DNA of 49,253 nt, taken from NCBI GenBank assembly GCA_033856195.1, contig JAWVFL010000027.1, positions 1 through 49,253 of the forward strand, in the 5' to 3' direction. This document shows positions 7,902 to 15,979 of this stretch, one piece after another. Source of the DNA: VRUE01 sp033856195 (GTDB lineage: Bacteria; Actinomycetota; Thermoleophilia; Solirubrobacterales; 70-9). The first letter of the stretch is position 1. Each line of letters starts with the position of its first letter. The notes under the pieces are model-generated. The model was given only the letters and a program-made list of their open reading frames with translations. It had not been told where the DNA came from and made no database searches. The position numbers and the translations under genes are program-made.

Positions 7902-8650
7902 GGCGCTGGCTCCTCCCGATGCTGCTGCTGGCCGGGCTGATCGGCGCCTGGCAGCTCGCCGCCGGCACCGGCGCGCTCGCCGATCTGCTCAACCTCGAAA
8001 GCTTTCTCGTCCCTTCCCCCGCCGAAATCGCCGAAGCGCTCTGGCAAAGCCGCTCGCTGCTGGCCGACAACGCCTGGATCACCCTCGAGGAGGTGCTGAT
8101 CGGCTTCGGTTGCGCGCTCGTCGCCGGCGTCGGCTTCGCCATCGCCATGCATCTCTCGGAGACGCTGCGCCTCGCCTTCCAGCCGCTCATCATCGCTTCC
8201 CAGACCATCCCGATCGTCGTGATCGCCCCGATCCTGGTCGTTTGGCTTGGCTTCGGAATCGGTCCCACGCTGGCGATCATCGCCCTGATCTGCTTCTTCC
8301 CGATCACCGTCAACACCCTCGACGGCCTGCGTTCGGTCGATCCCGAAGCGACCAAGATGATGCGCACGCTCGATGCCTCGCGCGGCCAGATCCTGCGTCG
8401 AGTGGAGGCGCCCTCGGCCCTGCCCTATTTCTTCAGCGGCGCCAAGATCGCCGTCGCCGTGGCGGTGATCGGCGCGGTCTTCGGCGAGTTGGCCGCTCCC
8501 GATTCCGGTCTCGGGGCGCTGATCTTCCGCGACATGAACCAACTCGAGACCGCTCGCGCCTTCGCCGCGGTCGCCGTGCTCTCCGCGATGGCGATCGTGC
8601 TCTTCGCGATTCTCGCCCTCGCAGAGCGTCGCATCGTCACTTGGCGATAG
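7898..8650 (+). CDS. thiX: ABC importer permease, ThiX/SsuC type
   Basis: The 250-residue multipass protein carries the coupling-loop motif typical of the family (EATKMMRTLDASRGQILRRV) and about six hydrophobic helices. Its ATG overlaps the stop of the ATPase gene (ATGA), indicating translational coupling. Together with the flanking genes it forms a complete binding-protein-dependent importer in the cytoplasmic membrane. Confidence 0.9.
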   Translation: MRRWLLPMLLLAGLIGAWQLAAGTGALADLLNLESFLVPSPAEIAEALWQSRSLLADNAWITLEEVLIGFGCALVAGVGFAIAMHLSETLRLAFQPLIIASQTIPIVVIAPILVVWLGFGIGPTLAIIALICFFPITVNTLDGLRSVDPEATKMMRTLDASRGQILRRVEAPSALPYFFSGAKIAVAVAVIGAVFGELAAPDSGLGALIFRDMNQLETARAFAAVAVLSAMAIVLFAILALAERRIVTWR

Positions 8651-8660
8651 AAAGCAGGGG

Positions 8661-9683
8661 ATGAAGCGCGTCTCCATCCCGGCGATGCTCGCCCTCGCCC
8701 TGCTCTCGCTGGCGGTCGGCCTCGCCGCCTGCGGCGAGAAGAGCGAAGACACGACGGGCGAGACGGAATCGCTCAGCCTCACCCTCGACTTCTATCCAAA
8801 CCCCGATCACGCGGGCATCTACATGGCGCAGAAGCTCGGCTACTTCGAAGAAGCCGGCCTCGACGTCAACATCCAGACTCCCTCCGATCCGGCGGCTCCG
8901 CTGAAGCTCCTCGCTGCCGGTCGCAGCGACCTGGCGATCTCCTACGAGCCCGAGGTGATGCTGGCCCACGAACAGGGCCTCGACGTCGAGGCCGTCGCCG
9001 CCGTCGTCAACCGGCCGCTGACCTCGATGATCTGGCTGAAGAAATCCGGGATCAAGGGAGTCGGCAGCTTGCGCGGCAAGACGATCGCCACGGCCGGCAT
9101 TCCCTACCAGGACGCCTACCTGAAAACGATCCTTGCCCGCGCCAAGCTGAAGCCATCCGACGTCAAGACAGTCAACGTCGGCTTCGGCCTGCTGCCGGCG
9201 CTGCTCGGCGGTCGGGCGCAGGCGATCCTGGGCGGCTTCAGCAACGTCGAGGGCGTCGACCTGCGCCTGCGCGGCTCCAAGCCTGTCGTCACACCGGTCG
9301 ACAAGCTCGGCGTTCCGACCTACGACGAGCTGGTCCTGGTCGCACGACGCAGGCAGCTGGAAGAGGATCCGCAGGCGATCCGCCTCTTCATCGCCGCGCT
9401 GGCCCGCGGCACGGCCGCAGCGGCGAGCAACCCCGAGGCGGCGGCAAAAGCGCTGCTGGACGCGAACCCCGACCTCGATCCGAAGCTGACCAAGGCGGAG
9501 CTGGCGGTAACCCTGCCGCTGCTCGCGCCTACCGCGGGCGATAACCGTCCCTACGGCTACATGGCCCCCGACCAGTGGCGCGAGTTCACCGGTTGGATGC
9601 GCGACAACGAGCTGATCGAGGGCCTGCCGGCCACTTCCGACCTACTCAGCAACGACTACCTGCCGGGCGCGATCCCCGAATAG
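8661..9683 (+). CDS. thiY: Substrate-binding lipoprotein, ThiY/NMT1-THI5 type
   Basis: The 340-residue protein has a lipoprotein signal with lipobox LAAC (21-24). After it comes LDFYPNPDHAGIYMAQKLGY, which closely resembles the ligand-pocket signature of ThiY proteins that bind formylaminopyrimidine, a thiamine breakdown product, rather than SsuA-type sulfonate binders. It ends the three-gene operon, 10 nt after the permease. Its 3' end overlaps the convergent GGDEF-EAL gene by 28 bp. The alternative is another pyrimidine- or sulfonate-type ligand; the neighbouring sulfite exporter and Rrf2 regulator keep that open. Confidence 0.85.
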   Translation: MKRVSIPAMLALALLSLAVGLAACGEKSEDTTGETESLSLTLDFYPNPDHAGIYMAQKLGYFEEAGLDVNIQTPSDPAAPLKLLAAGRSDLAISYEPEVMLAHEQGLDVEAVAAVVNRPLTSMIWLKKSGIKGVGSLRGKTIATAGIPYQDAYLKTILARAKLKPSDVKTVNVGFGLLPALLGGRAQAILGGFSNVEGVDLRLRGSKPVVTPVDKLGVPTYDELVLVARRRQLEEDPQAIRLFIAALARGTAAAASNPEAAAKALLDANPDLDPKLTKAELAVTLPLLAPTAGDNRPYGYMAPDQWREFTGWMRDNELIEGLPATSDLLSNDYLPGAIPE

Positions 9684-11950
9684 AGCGGCGCCCCTTCGCT
9701 GAGCAAGGCGGAGATCTTCTCCGGCGGCAGCGCTCGCGAGAAGAGGTGGCCCTGGGCGTAGTCGCAGTCGAGCCGGCTCAGCTCCAGCATCTGCGGCTCG
9801 TTCTCGACTCCCTCTGCGATCACGTCGAGTGAGAGGGCGCGCGCCATGCCGATGATCGCCTCGACGATCGCCGTGCGCTCCTGTTCGACGCCCAGCGCGT
9901 CGACGAAGGAGCGGTCGATCTTGAGCGCGTCGAAGGGGAAGCGGTTGAGATAGGCAAGCGAGGAGTAGCCGGTGCCGAAGTCGTCGAGGACGAGGCCGAC
10001 GCCGATGTCGCTCAACACTTCCAACGTGGCCGTGGCCGTTGCCGACTCCTCCACCAGGACGCTCTCGGTTATCTCCAGTCGCAGGTGCACCGGATCGAGG
10101 CCTGTGGCAGTGAGGATCTCGCTGATCGAACTGGCAAGGTCGCGGTGCGTCACCTGCCGCGCGGAGAGATTGACCGAGACGTCGAAAGGCCGCTGGTCGG
10201 GACGCAGCTCGTGCCACTCGAGCACCTGTCGGCAAGCGCTCTCCAATGCCCAGCGACCAATCGGCTGGATCAGGCCACTGTCCTCGGCGATCGGGACGAA
10301 GTCGCCTGGGTCAAGCAGGCCGCGCTCGGGATGGCGCCAGCGGACCAGCGCCTCGAGCCCGGTGATCTCGCCGCTGCGCAGGGCGATCAGCGGCTGGTAG
10401 TGCAGCTCCAACTCGCTTTGCTCAAGCGCCTGGCGCAGCTCCCGCTCCACCTCCAGCCGTCGCAGCGCTCCCGCCCGCATCTCGGCGTCGAAGAGCTCAC
10501 AGCGGGCCCGACCGCGTTCCTTGGCCCGGTACATGGCGGCGTCAGCGTTGCGAATCAACAGGTCGGCGTCGATCGGCTCGCGCGTCGATGGGCGGGCGAC
10601 CGCGATGCCGACGCTGGCGCTGACGAAGTGCTCGACGCCGCCCATCGCATAGGGCTCGGCGAAGGCGGCGGCGATGCGGTCGGCGATCGCAACCGCCTCG
10701 TCCTCGTCGGCGAGACGGTCGACGAGGATGCCGAACTCATCGCCGCCGAAACGGGCAACGATGTCGCCGGGGCGCAGGTGCCCCCGCAGCCGCGGCGCCA
10801 CCGCGCCCAGCAGCTCATCGCCGGCGTGGTGACCCATGCTGTCGTTGATCAGCTTGAAGTTGTCGAGGTCGAGGAAGAGGATCCCGACCGGCGAGCCGGA
10901 GACGGTGCTGCGCTTCAGCGCGTCGTTGAGCGAGTCGACGAAGCTGAGCCTGTTGGGCAGGCCGGTGAGCGGATCGTGGAGGACCCGGTGGCGCAGGGCC
11001 TGGTCGGTCGCGTGGCGCTCGATCGCGTCGGCGAGCACGTTGGCGGAGGCCTGAACGAAGTGCACGTCCTGGGGCGTGAAGCGGTTGGGCTCGGTGGAGT
11101 GGATGTCGAGCACCCCGAAGGGCTGATCCTTGCCATCGATCAGCACCGCGAGGCTGCTGCGCACGCCGAGCACGCGCAGCGCCGGCGGCATCGAGAAGCG
11201 GCGCTCGCTGGACCAATCGTCGACGATCACGTGCAGGCGCGAATCGAGTGCTGCGCCGGCGTGGGAGTCGCGAGCTGCCGAAGCACGTGCCGCGCCGACG
11301 ACGCGGTCCTCGAGGCCCGCCCGCAGGCCGAGCCGGCGGCCGTCGCGGCCGATCTCCCAGATACAGGCGGCGTGGACGCCCTCGATCTCCTGCAGCAGCG
11401 AGACCGCCTCGGCCATCAGGCCCTCCGGATCGCCGTCCTGCAGGGCGCGACCGCCGAGCCGCGCCACCGCGGCCTGCTGCGCGGCCGCCCGCTGCAGCTC
11501 CTGCTCGGCGCTCTTGCGCTCGGTGATGTCATAGAGGACGCCGTGCCAGACCGGCGTGCCCGCTTCGTCGGGCTCGAGCACGGCCTCGTCGAGGATCCAG
11601 ACCATGCGACCGTCACGAGTGATCATGCGGTAGTCGACCGGCGGCGGATTGCGGGTGCCGATCATCTTGCGCGACTCCTGGGAGAGAGCGCGCTCGCGAT
11701 CGTCCGGATGCAGAAGACGAGCCCAGAGCCCGGGGTCGGCGAGCCATTCCTCTGGCGTGTAGCCGAGGATTTCCTCGACCTGAGGGCTGACATAGCGCCA
11801 GCGGCCGCTTTCCCCTAGCTCGGAGGCATAGACGATCGCCGGCAGGCGCTCCACCAGGCGGCGATAGTCCTCGCCGCCGGCGGAGATCTGATCGAGGAAC
11901 TCGTTGACTCGTTTCTCGGGCCAGCTGCCGCCTCGCTTCGAGCTCTCCAT
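9656..11950 (-). CDS. PAS-GAF-GGDEF-EAL c-di-GMP enzyme
   Basis: The 764-residue cytoplasmic protein has a PAS domain (about 28-150) ending in the PAC-like DITERKSAEQEL, a GAF-like domain (about 165-320), then GGDEF and EAL domains. The cyclase motif FGGDEF (about 401-406) is intact and is preceded by an RPGD product-inhibition site. The phosphodiesterase residues also look intact: EALVRW, NLSARQ, EITES, DDFGTGYSSL, KIDRSF and AEGVEN. It may therefore make, break or both, depending on the PAS/GAF input. No membrane segment is evident. It is the likely counterpart of the c-di-GMP riboswitch and HD-GYP protein near 26.5 kb. Confidence 0.93.
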   Translation of the reverse strand: MESSKRGGSWPEKRVNEFLDQISAGGEDYRRLVERLPAIVYASELGESGRWRYVSPQVEEILGYTPEEWLADPGLWARLLHPDDRERALSQESRKMIGTRNPPPVDYRMITRDGRMVWILDEAVLEPDEAGTPVWHGVLYDITERKSAEQELQRAAAQQAAVARLGGRALQDGDPEGLMAEAVSLLQEIEGVHAACIWEIGRDGRRLGLRAGLEDRVVGAARASAARDSHAGAALDSRLHVIVDDWSSERRFSMPPALRVLGVRSSLAVLIDGKDQPFGVLDIHSTEPNRFTPQDVHFVQASANVLADAIERHATDQALRHRVLHDPLTGLPNRLSFVDSLNDALKRSTVSGSPVGILFLDLDNFKLINDSMGHHAGDELLGAVAPRLRGHLRPGDIVARFGGDEFGILVDRLADEDEAVAIADRIAAAFAEPYAMGGVEHFVSASVGIAVARPSTREPIDADLLIRNADAAMYRAKERGRARCELFDAEMRAGALRRLEVERELRQALEQSELELHYQPLIALRSGEITGLEALVRWRHPERGLLDPGDFVPIAEDSGLIQPIGRWALESACRQVLEWHELRPDQRPFDVSVNLSARQVTHRDLASSISEILTATGLDPVHLRLEITESVLVEESATATATLEVLSDIGVGLVLDDFGTGYSSLAYLNRFPFDALKIDRSFVDALGVEQERTAIVEAIIGMARALSLDVIAEGVENEPQMLELSRLDCDYAQGHLFSRALPPEKISALLSEGAPLYSGIAPGR

Positions 11951-12004
11951 GGCTCGCTTATCGACCGTTATCGGGCACGCTTGAGTTCAGCCGCCGGCGG
12001 CCCT

Positions 12005-12910
12005 CTAAAGGCCGATAGTCCAAGCCGCCGCAAGGCCCCGGAAAGGCGCATAGGGAGCGTAGAACTCCTCTACCTCCTCGACCGTCGCCCGGCGGCCGAG
12101 TCGAGCGAGACGACCGACCAGCTTCAGGTACATGAGATCGCCGGCGGGCAGCGAATCGGGGTCGCCGCGACCGAACAAGCCGAGGCACTGCACGGTCCAC
12201 GGTCCGATCTCGTGGATGGCAAGCAGGCGGCGGTCGGCGGTCGGCGCGGCGAGGTCACAGCGCCCTTTGGCGACCTGCGCGGCAACCGAGCGCAAGGCGA
12301 TCGCCCGTTTCAGGGCAAGCCCCATCGACTCCATTTCGACCGGCGCCCGGCCGGCAATCAAGTCCGGGGTCGGCACGTCGCACAAGGAGCCCCGTCCTGC
12401 CCCGAGCCGCAAGCCCCAGCGCCCGACCATGCGGCACTGAATGCGCGCCGCGCGCCCTGTCTCGATCAGTTGCTTGACAACCGCCCAGGCCAGCGCCTCC
12501 CAGGGCCAGGGACGGCGGCGCGGGCGCAGGTGGGGGCGGCGGCGCAGCAGCGGACCGAGCAGTGAATCGCCCCGGAAGCGACGGTAGAAGTCGGTGAGAT
12601 CGTCGTCGACGCCGAGTGCGAAGCGCATCCGCTCCAGCGCCACTTCCAACTCGGCGGCTCCGGCTTCACGCTGTGGAGCGCCAGCGGTCGAGTGTGGCGC
12701 GGCGATCTCGCGCGGATCGAGGGGCTCGGCTCGCACGGCAATCCTGTCCTTTCCGGCTTCCCAGGCCCGCACCAGGATTGGGCTCTCCTCGACGTGCAGC
12801 AGGCGCGAAGTGATGCCCCGCTGCACTCGCATCACGCCATCCTCGCTGCCGTAGCCCGGCAGCCGGAAGGGCGACGGAGGTCGCACTTCTACTTCCCGGC
12901 TCACCGCCAA
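12005..12910 (-). CDS. DNA-3-methyladenine glycosylase II-like (AlkA type)
   Basis: The 301-residue protein has an N-terminal domain followed by a helix-hairpin-helix GPD region. The hairpin IHEIGPWTVQC is followed by GDLMYLKLVGRL, which supplies the catalytic aspartate (about residue 258). Such enzymes excise alkylated bases in base-excision repair. The listed start is TTG at 12910; a GTG six nt downstream is equally possible. No Ada or Ogt gene is adjacent. Its promoter side carries an 18-bp inverted repeat. Confidence 0.8.
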   Translation of the reverse strand: MAVSREVEVRPPSPFRLPGYGSEDGVMRVQRGITSRLLHVEESPILVRAWEAGKDRIAVRAEPLDPREIAAPHSTAGAPQREAGAAELEVALERMRFALGVDDDLTDFYRRFRGDSLLGPLLRRRPHLRPRRRPWPWEALAWAVVKQLIETGRAARIQCRMVGRWGLRLGAGRGSLCDVPTPDLIAGRAPVEMESMGLALKRAIALRSVAAQVAKGRCDLAAPTADRRLLAIHEIGPWTVQCLGLFGRGDPDSLPAGDLMYLKLVGRLARLGRRATVEEVEEFYAPYAPFRGLAAAWTIGL

Positions 12911-12920
12911 TATTTCGTTC

Positions 12921-12976
12921 GCGCACCAATCATCACGGACTCGAACCCCCGGAGATCACCGTGATGATTGGTGCGC
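12921..12976 (-). terminator. Perfect 18-bp hairpin after the small basic protein gene
   Basis: Arms 12921-12938 and 12959-12976 are perfectly complementary with a 20-nt loop. The stem starts right at the minus-strand stop codon (12977) of the small protein gene and ends 10 bp before the AlkA-like start. There is no T-run. The loop and 3' arm contain GGTTCGAGTCC, which looks like a tRNA T-arm, but no tRNA can be folded. Confidence 0.55.
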
Positions 12977-13243
12977 TCACCGACCGAGCAGGTGAACGTC
13001 GACCAGGAAGGAGCGACTGGCGACGATGTTTGGCCGCTCGCGGCGGGCGAGCCGGCGCGGAGTCCGCTTGCGCGCGGCGACGGCGCCGACCGCTCGAACC
13101 GCGGCGACGGTCGCGGCGCCGGCGAGAACGCCACCGGCAGCCGCCATCACCGCCGTCCGCGCCTCGCTGCGCACGGGAAGCGGGGGGGGACTCTCGTGGG
13201 GAAGGACGCGAACCGAAACCGGCTCTAGCTCCATTGAACTCAC
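12977..13243 (-). CDS. Small protein with one membrane helix and basic region
   Basis: The 88-residue product has a proline-rich N-terminus, one hydrophobic Ala/Gly/Val helix (about residues 32-56) and then a cluster of Arg/Lys (RKRTPRRLARRERP). The GTG at 13243 has TACAGT exactly 7 nt upstream, the same leaderless spacing seen at other genes in the window, which favours real expression. An internal ATG at 13234 is an alternative. No family recognised. Confidence 0.6.
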   Translation of the reverse strand: MSSMELEPVSVRVLPHESPPPLPVRSEARTAVMAAAGGVLAGAATVAAVRAVGAVAARKRTPRRLARRERPNIVASRSFLVDVHLLGR

Positions 13244-13250
13244 CCCAGCG

Positions 13251-13256
13251 ACTGTA
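13251..13256 (-). promoter_or_regulatory. -10 element of the small basic protein gene
   Basis: TACAGT on the minus strand, 7 nt before the GTG at 13243, with no Shine-Dalgarno between. Inferred leaderless promoter. Confidence 0.45.
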
Positions 13257-13304
13257 GCGATGCCCGCGGCGAGGAATTCGGGATACCCCGCACCTTGCGC
13301 GGAT

Positions 13305-14441
13305 CTAAAGCGGCTTCTCGTAGATCCGGTACTTCTTGACGACCTTGCCGCCCATGCCCTCCATCGCCCGATTCATCGGGCCGTTGGTCTCGAGGATCCA
13401 GCCCATCTCGCCGCCTTCGATCTTGCCGGGCCGGGCGGCGGTCTCGAGATGCTTGAGGTAGAGGCCCGCGGCGATGCCGCTGTGGCGGTACTCGTGCTTG
13501 ACGCCAAGCGCGAGAACGCGCAACTGGTCGACCTTGCCCTTGCCGAGCAGGAACCTGAGCCAGCCGAACGGCAGCAGACGCCCGTTCAGCTTGGCGAGCA
13601 CCTGGTTGACGTCGGGCAGGGTCAGGGCGGCGCCGACCACCTCGCCGTCCTTCTCGGCCATGAAGGCCCAGTCCTCGTCGATCACCTGCTTGAGGTTCTT
13701 CGCCTGGAACTCGACCTCGGCGTCGGTGATCGGGACGAAGCCCCAGTTGTCCCCCCAGGCCTCGTTGTAGACGTCCATGAAGCGGCGTACCTCGCCGGCC
13801 ATGTCGCGCTTGTTCATGTTGCGGATCGCGATGCCTTCGGCGTGAAGGGCCTTCTCGGCGGCGGCGTGGATCGAGGGATCGAAGCGCTCGCCCTCCTTGA
13901 GGTCGCCGAACTGCAGTTCCCACATCTGCACGTCCATCGCCTTGGCGAGGCCCTCGGCCTCGATCAGCTCGCGGTAGTAGGGCGGGTGCCAGGGCTCCAG
14001 GATCATCGGCCGCCGCTCGTAGCCCTCGATCAGGATGCCGATCTCATCGTTGGTCGTGAAATCCATCGGGCCGAGGATGCGGCCGCGGCCCTTGCCCTGC
14101 GCCCACTCGGTGGCGGCGCCGAGCAGCGCGGCGGCGACTTCGGGATCGTCCGCTGCCTCGAAGAAGCCGAACATCGCGTCGCTGCCGCCCTGGTAGGTGT
14201 CCCAGCGGTGGTCGATCTGGGCGCTGATCCGCCCGACCGGCTCGCCATCGCGTTCGGCGATGAAGAACTCCGCTTCGGCATGCTCGAAGTAGGGGTTCTT
14301 CTCCCGGTTGAGGAACTCCATCCGCTCGAAGACCAGCGGGGCCACCCACTGCGGATGCTCGCGGTGCAGCCCGAAGGGCACCTTGACGAAGCGCTTCAGC
14401 TCGCTTTTGCTGCGGACCGGCCGAATTGAGACGCTTGCCAC
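13305..14441 (-). CDS. GNAT-fold N-acyltransferase, candidate ceramide synthase-type
   Basis: The 378-residue cytoplasmic protein begins with IRPVRSKSELKRFVKVPF and contains NPYFEHAEAEFFIAERDG and PVGRISAQIDHR, characteristic of a broad family often mislabelled dATP pyrophosphohydrolase. A second acetyltransferase-like half carries LRVLALGVKHEYRHSGIAAG, an acyl-CoA pyrophosphate-loop-like motif. To my knowledge the Caulobacter ceramide synthase bCerS belongs to this family. Here the gene is divergent from a serine-palmitoyltransferase-like gene with only 26 bp between start codons, which makes N-acylation of a long-chain base the leading hypothesis. Start is GTG with TAGGTT nine nt upstream. 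The exact substrate is unproven. Confidence 0.75.
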   Translation of the reverse strand: MASVSIRPVRSKSELKRFVKVPFGLHREHPQWVAPLVFERMEFLNREKNPYFEHAEAEFFIAERDGEPVGRISAQIDHRWDTYQGGSDAMFGFFEAADDPEVAAALLGAATEWAQGKGRGRILGPMDFTTNDEIGILIEGYERRPMILEPWHPPYYRELIEAEGLAKAMDVQMWELQFGDLKEGERFDPSIHAAAEKALHAEGIAIRNMNKRDMAGEVRRFMDVYNEAWGDNWGFVPITDAEVEFQAKNLKQVIDEDWAFMAEKDGEVVGAALTLPDVNQVLAKLNGRLLPFGWLRFLLGKGKVDQLRVLALGVKHEYRHSGIAAGLYLKHLETAARPGKIEGGEMGWILETNGPMNRAMEGMGGKVVKKYRIYEKPL

Positions 14442-14450
14442 GGGAGCCGG

Positions 14451-14460
14451 AACCTACACT
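14451..14460. promoter_or_regulatory. Overlapping divergent -10 elements of the acyltransferase/SPT pair
   Basis: TACACT on plus (14455-14460) lies 7 nt before the ATG at 14468. TAGGTT on minus (14451-14456) lies 9 nt before the GTG at 14441. The hexamers share two base pairs and there is no Shine-Dalgarno for either gene. Both transcripts would be leaderless or nearly so, and initiation in the two directions should be mutually exclusive. Confidence 0.5.
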
Positions 14461-14467
14461 CTGCCCC

Positions 14468-15727
14468 ATGAGCGAGACAGCGAAGTCCCCGGTTGACGTA
14501 TTCGAGAAGGCGCGCAGTCACGATCGCCTCGAGCAGCTGGAAGCCGCAAAGGAGCACGACCTCCTTCCCTACTTCCGCTTGATCGAGTCGGAGGCGGGAC
14601 CTCTGATGGAGATGGAGGGACGCAAGATCGTCATGCTCGGATCCAACAATTACCTGGGCCTGACCGGAGATCCGCGCGTGAAGCAAACAGCGCGCGATGC
14701 GCTGGAGACATACGGCACCGCCCTGACCGGGTCCCGGTTCATGAACGGAACCACGCCTCTGCACGTCGAGCTGGAGCGGGAGATCGCTGACTGGATGAAG
14801 ACCGAGGATGCACTCGTCTTCACGACCGGCTACCAGGCGAACGTCGGCTGTTTGGGGACCATCCTCGAGCCCGGCGACACGGTGATCGTCGATTCGGGCG
14901 ACCACGCCTCGATCCTCGACGGCTGCCGACTTTCTGGCGCGAAGCTTCGTCCGTTCCGCCACAACCGCATGGACAAGCTAGAGAAAATGTTGGAGCGGGC
15001 CGCGGAGGATGAGGGAGGCGTACTCGTCGTCGTCGATGGAGTCTTTTCGATGGAGGGCGACGTCTGCGACCTGCCCAGAATCGTCGAACTTTGCAAGGCA
15101 CACGGAGCTCGCCTCCTAGTCGACGAGGCGCACGGGGTCGGCGTCCTCGGCGCCCGAGGAGCCGGGGCCTGCGAGCTTTTCGGCCTCGAGGACGAGGTCG
15201 ACCTGCGCATGGGCACATTTTCGAAGAGCCTGGCATCTTGCGGGGGATTCATCGCCGGGCCCGCCGACGTGATCGAGTACCTGAAGGTCTCCGCTCGCAG
15301 CTTCATGTTCAGTGCCTCCAGCGTTCCGGCAGCGGTCGGCGCTGCCCTCGGCGCCCTGCGAGTCATCCGCGCGGAGGGCCCAGCCCTGTTCGAGAAGCTG
15401 CTCGCCAACGCCGAGTATCTGCGCGAGGGACTGCGCCACCTCGGACTGAAGGTGGTCGAGCCCGGCACGCTTCCCGACGGCACGGTGGCGACGACTCCAG
15501 TCGTCCCCGTCGTCGTCGGCGACGACTGGCAGGCGGTGCTGCTTTGGAAGGCGCTCTTCGACGCCGGCGTCTACACCAACGTCGCGATCCACCCCGCCGT
15601 CCCCCCCGGTGGCGCCCTGCTCCGCACCAGCCTGATGGCGACCCACGAGCGCGAGCACCTCGACGGCGCACTGGGAACGATCGCCAGAGTAGTCGAAGAC
15701 TTTCCCGATCTACCCCGCTCGGGGTAG
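14468..15727 (+). CDS. Serine palmitoyltransferase-like alpha-oxoamine synthase
   Basis: The 419-residue PLP enzyme condenses an amino acid with an acyl thioester. Visible catalytic features are DHASILDG with the PLP-stacking His146, DEAHGVGVLG with Asp219/His222, and TFSKSLAS with the Schiff-base Lys253. GSRFMNGTTPLHVELE, FTTGYQANVG and VVVDGVFSMEGD match bacterial (Bacteroides-type) serine palmitoyltransferases better than BioF or KBL, whose corresponding stretches differ. The likely product is 3-ketosphinganine. Start ATG at 14468 is preferred over 14426, which would lie inside the divergent gene. No biotin or threonine-catabolism gene is nearby. No ACP or ketosphinganine reductase gene is in the window. 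AONS or KBL activity remains possible. Confidence 0.82.
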   Translation: MSETAKSPVDVFEKARSHDRLEQLEAAKEHDLLPYFRLIESEAGPLMEMEGRKIVMLGSNNYLGLTGDPRVKQTARDALETYGTALTGSRFMNGTTPLHVELEREIADWMKTEDALVFTTGYQANVGCLGTILEPGDTVIVDSGDHASILDGCRLSGAKLRPFRHNRMDKLEKMLERAAEDEGGVLVVVDGVFSMEGDVCDLPRIVELCKAHGARLLVDEAHGVGVLGARGAGACELFGLEDEVDLRMGTFSKSLASCGGFIAGPADVIEYLKVSARSFMFSASSVPAAVGAALGALRVIRAEGPALFEKLLANAEYLREGLRHLGLKVVEPGTLPDGTVATTPVVPVVVGDDWQAVLLWKALFDAGVYTNVAIHPAVPPGGALLRTSLMATHEREHLDGALGTIARVVEDFPDLPRSG

Positions 15728-15730
15728 TTT
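15710..15730 (+). terminator. Hairpin overlapping the SPT-like stop codon
   Basis: CTACCCCG and CGGGGTAG form a near-perfect palindrome (15710-15727) that includes the TAG stop and is followed by TTT. Short T-run, so efficiency is uncertain. Confidence 0.45.
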
Positions 15731-15818
15731 CGGGCCTAGCCAGAATGGGACAAGTCCAAACGGTCACGAAAAAGATGCTCTTAGCGACCGGATGGGGACC
15801 GCTTTCCATCCGACGGGG

Positions 15819-15848
15819 TTGACGCTCGCCACCTCGAAGGCATAGCTT
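15819..15848 (+). promoter_or_regulatory. Sigma70-type promoter of mihF
   Basis: TTGACG (15819-15824), an 18-bp spacer and TAGCTT (15843-15848) form a recognisable housekeeping promoter about 130 bp upstream of the mihF GTG. A 7-bp inverted repeat (CGGATGG/CCATCCG) lies just upstream at about 15789-15812. The implied leader of about 125 nt is long for this window and holds no riboswitch I recognise. Confidence 0.55.
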
Positions 15849-15979
15849 GCCCCCGCGCCGACCGCATCCCGGGGCAGGGACGCGAATGGTGAGAGCACTC
15901 AACTCAGCCAGGCCGAGGTTCCCCCTCCGGTTCGGTGCGCAGAGTTACCCAGTTAACGAACCCGAAGGGAGGAGTCCCA

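Noticed and set aside
10085..11818. 577-codon plus-strand frame opposite the GGDEF-EAL gene
   Set aside because: Antisense shadow with no motif; the minus strand carries intact PAS, GAF, GGDEF and EAL motifs.
12935..12976. tRNA-like sequence GGTTCGAGTCC
   Set aside because: No anticodon arm, D arm, acceptor stem or CCA end can be built around it; the sequence is explained by the 18-bp hairpin.
15849..15979. Riboswitch (ydaO-like) in the mihF leader
   Set aside because: A few short resemblances (GAACCCG, GTTAAC) occur in the wrong order; no aptamer core can be assembled.
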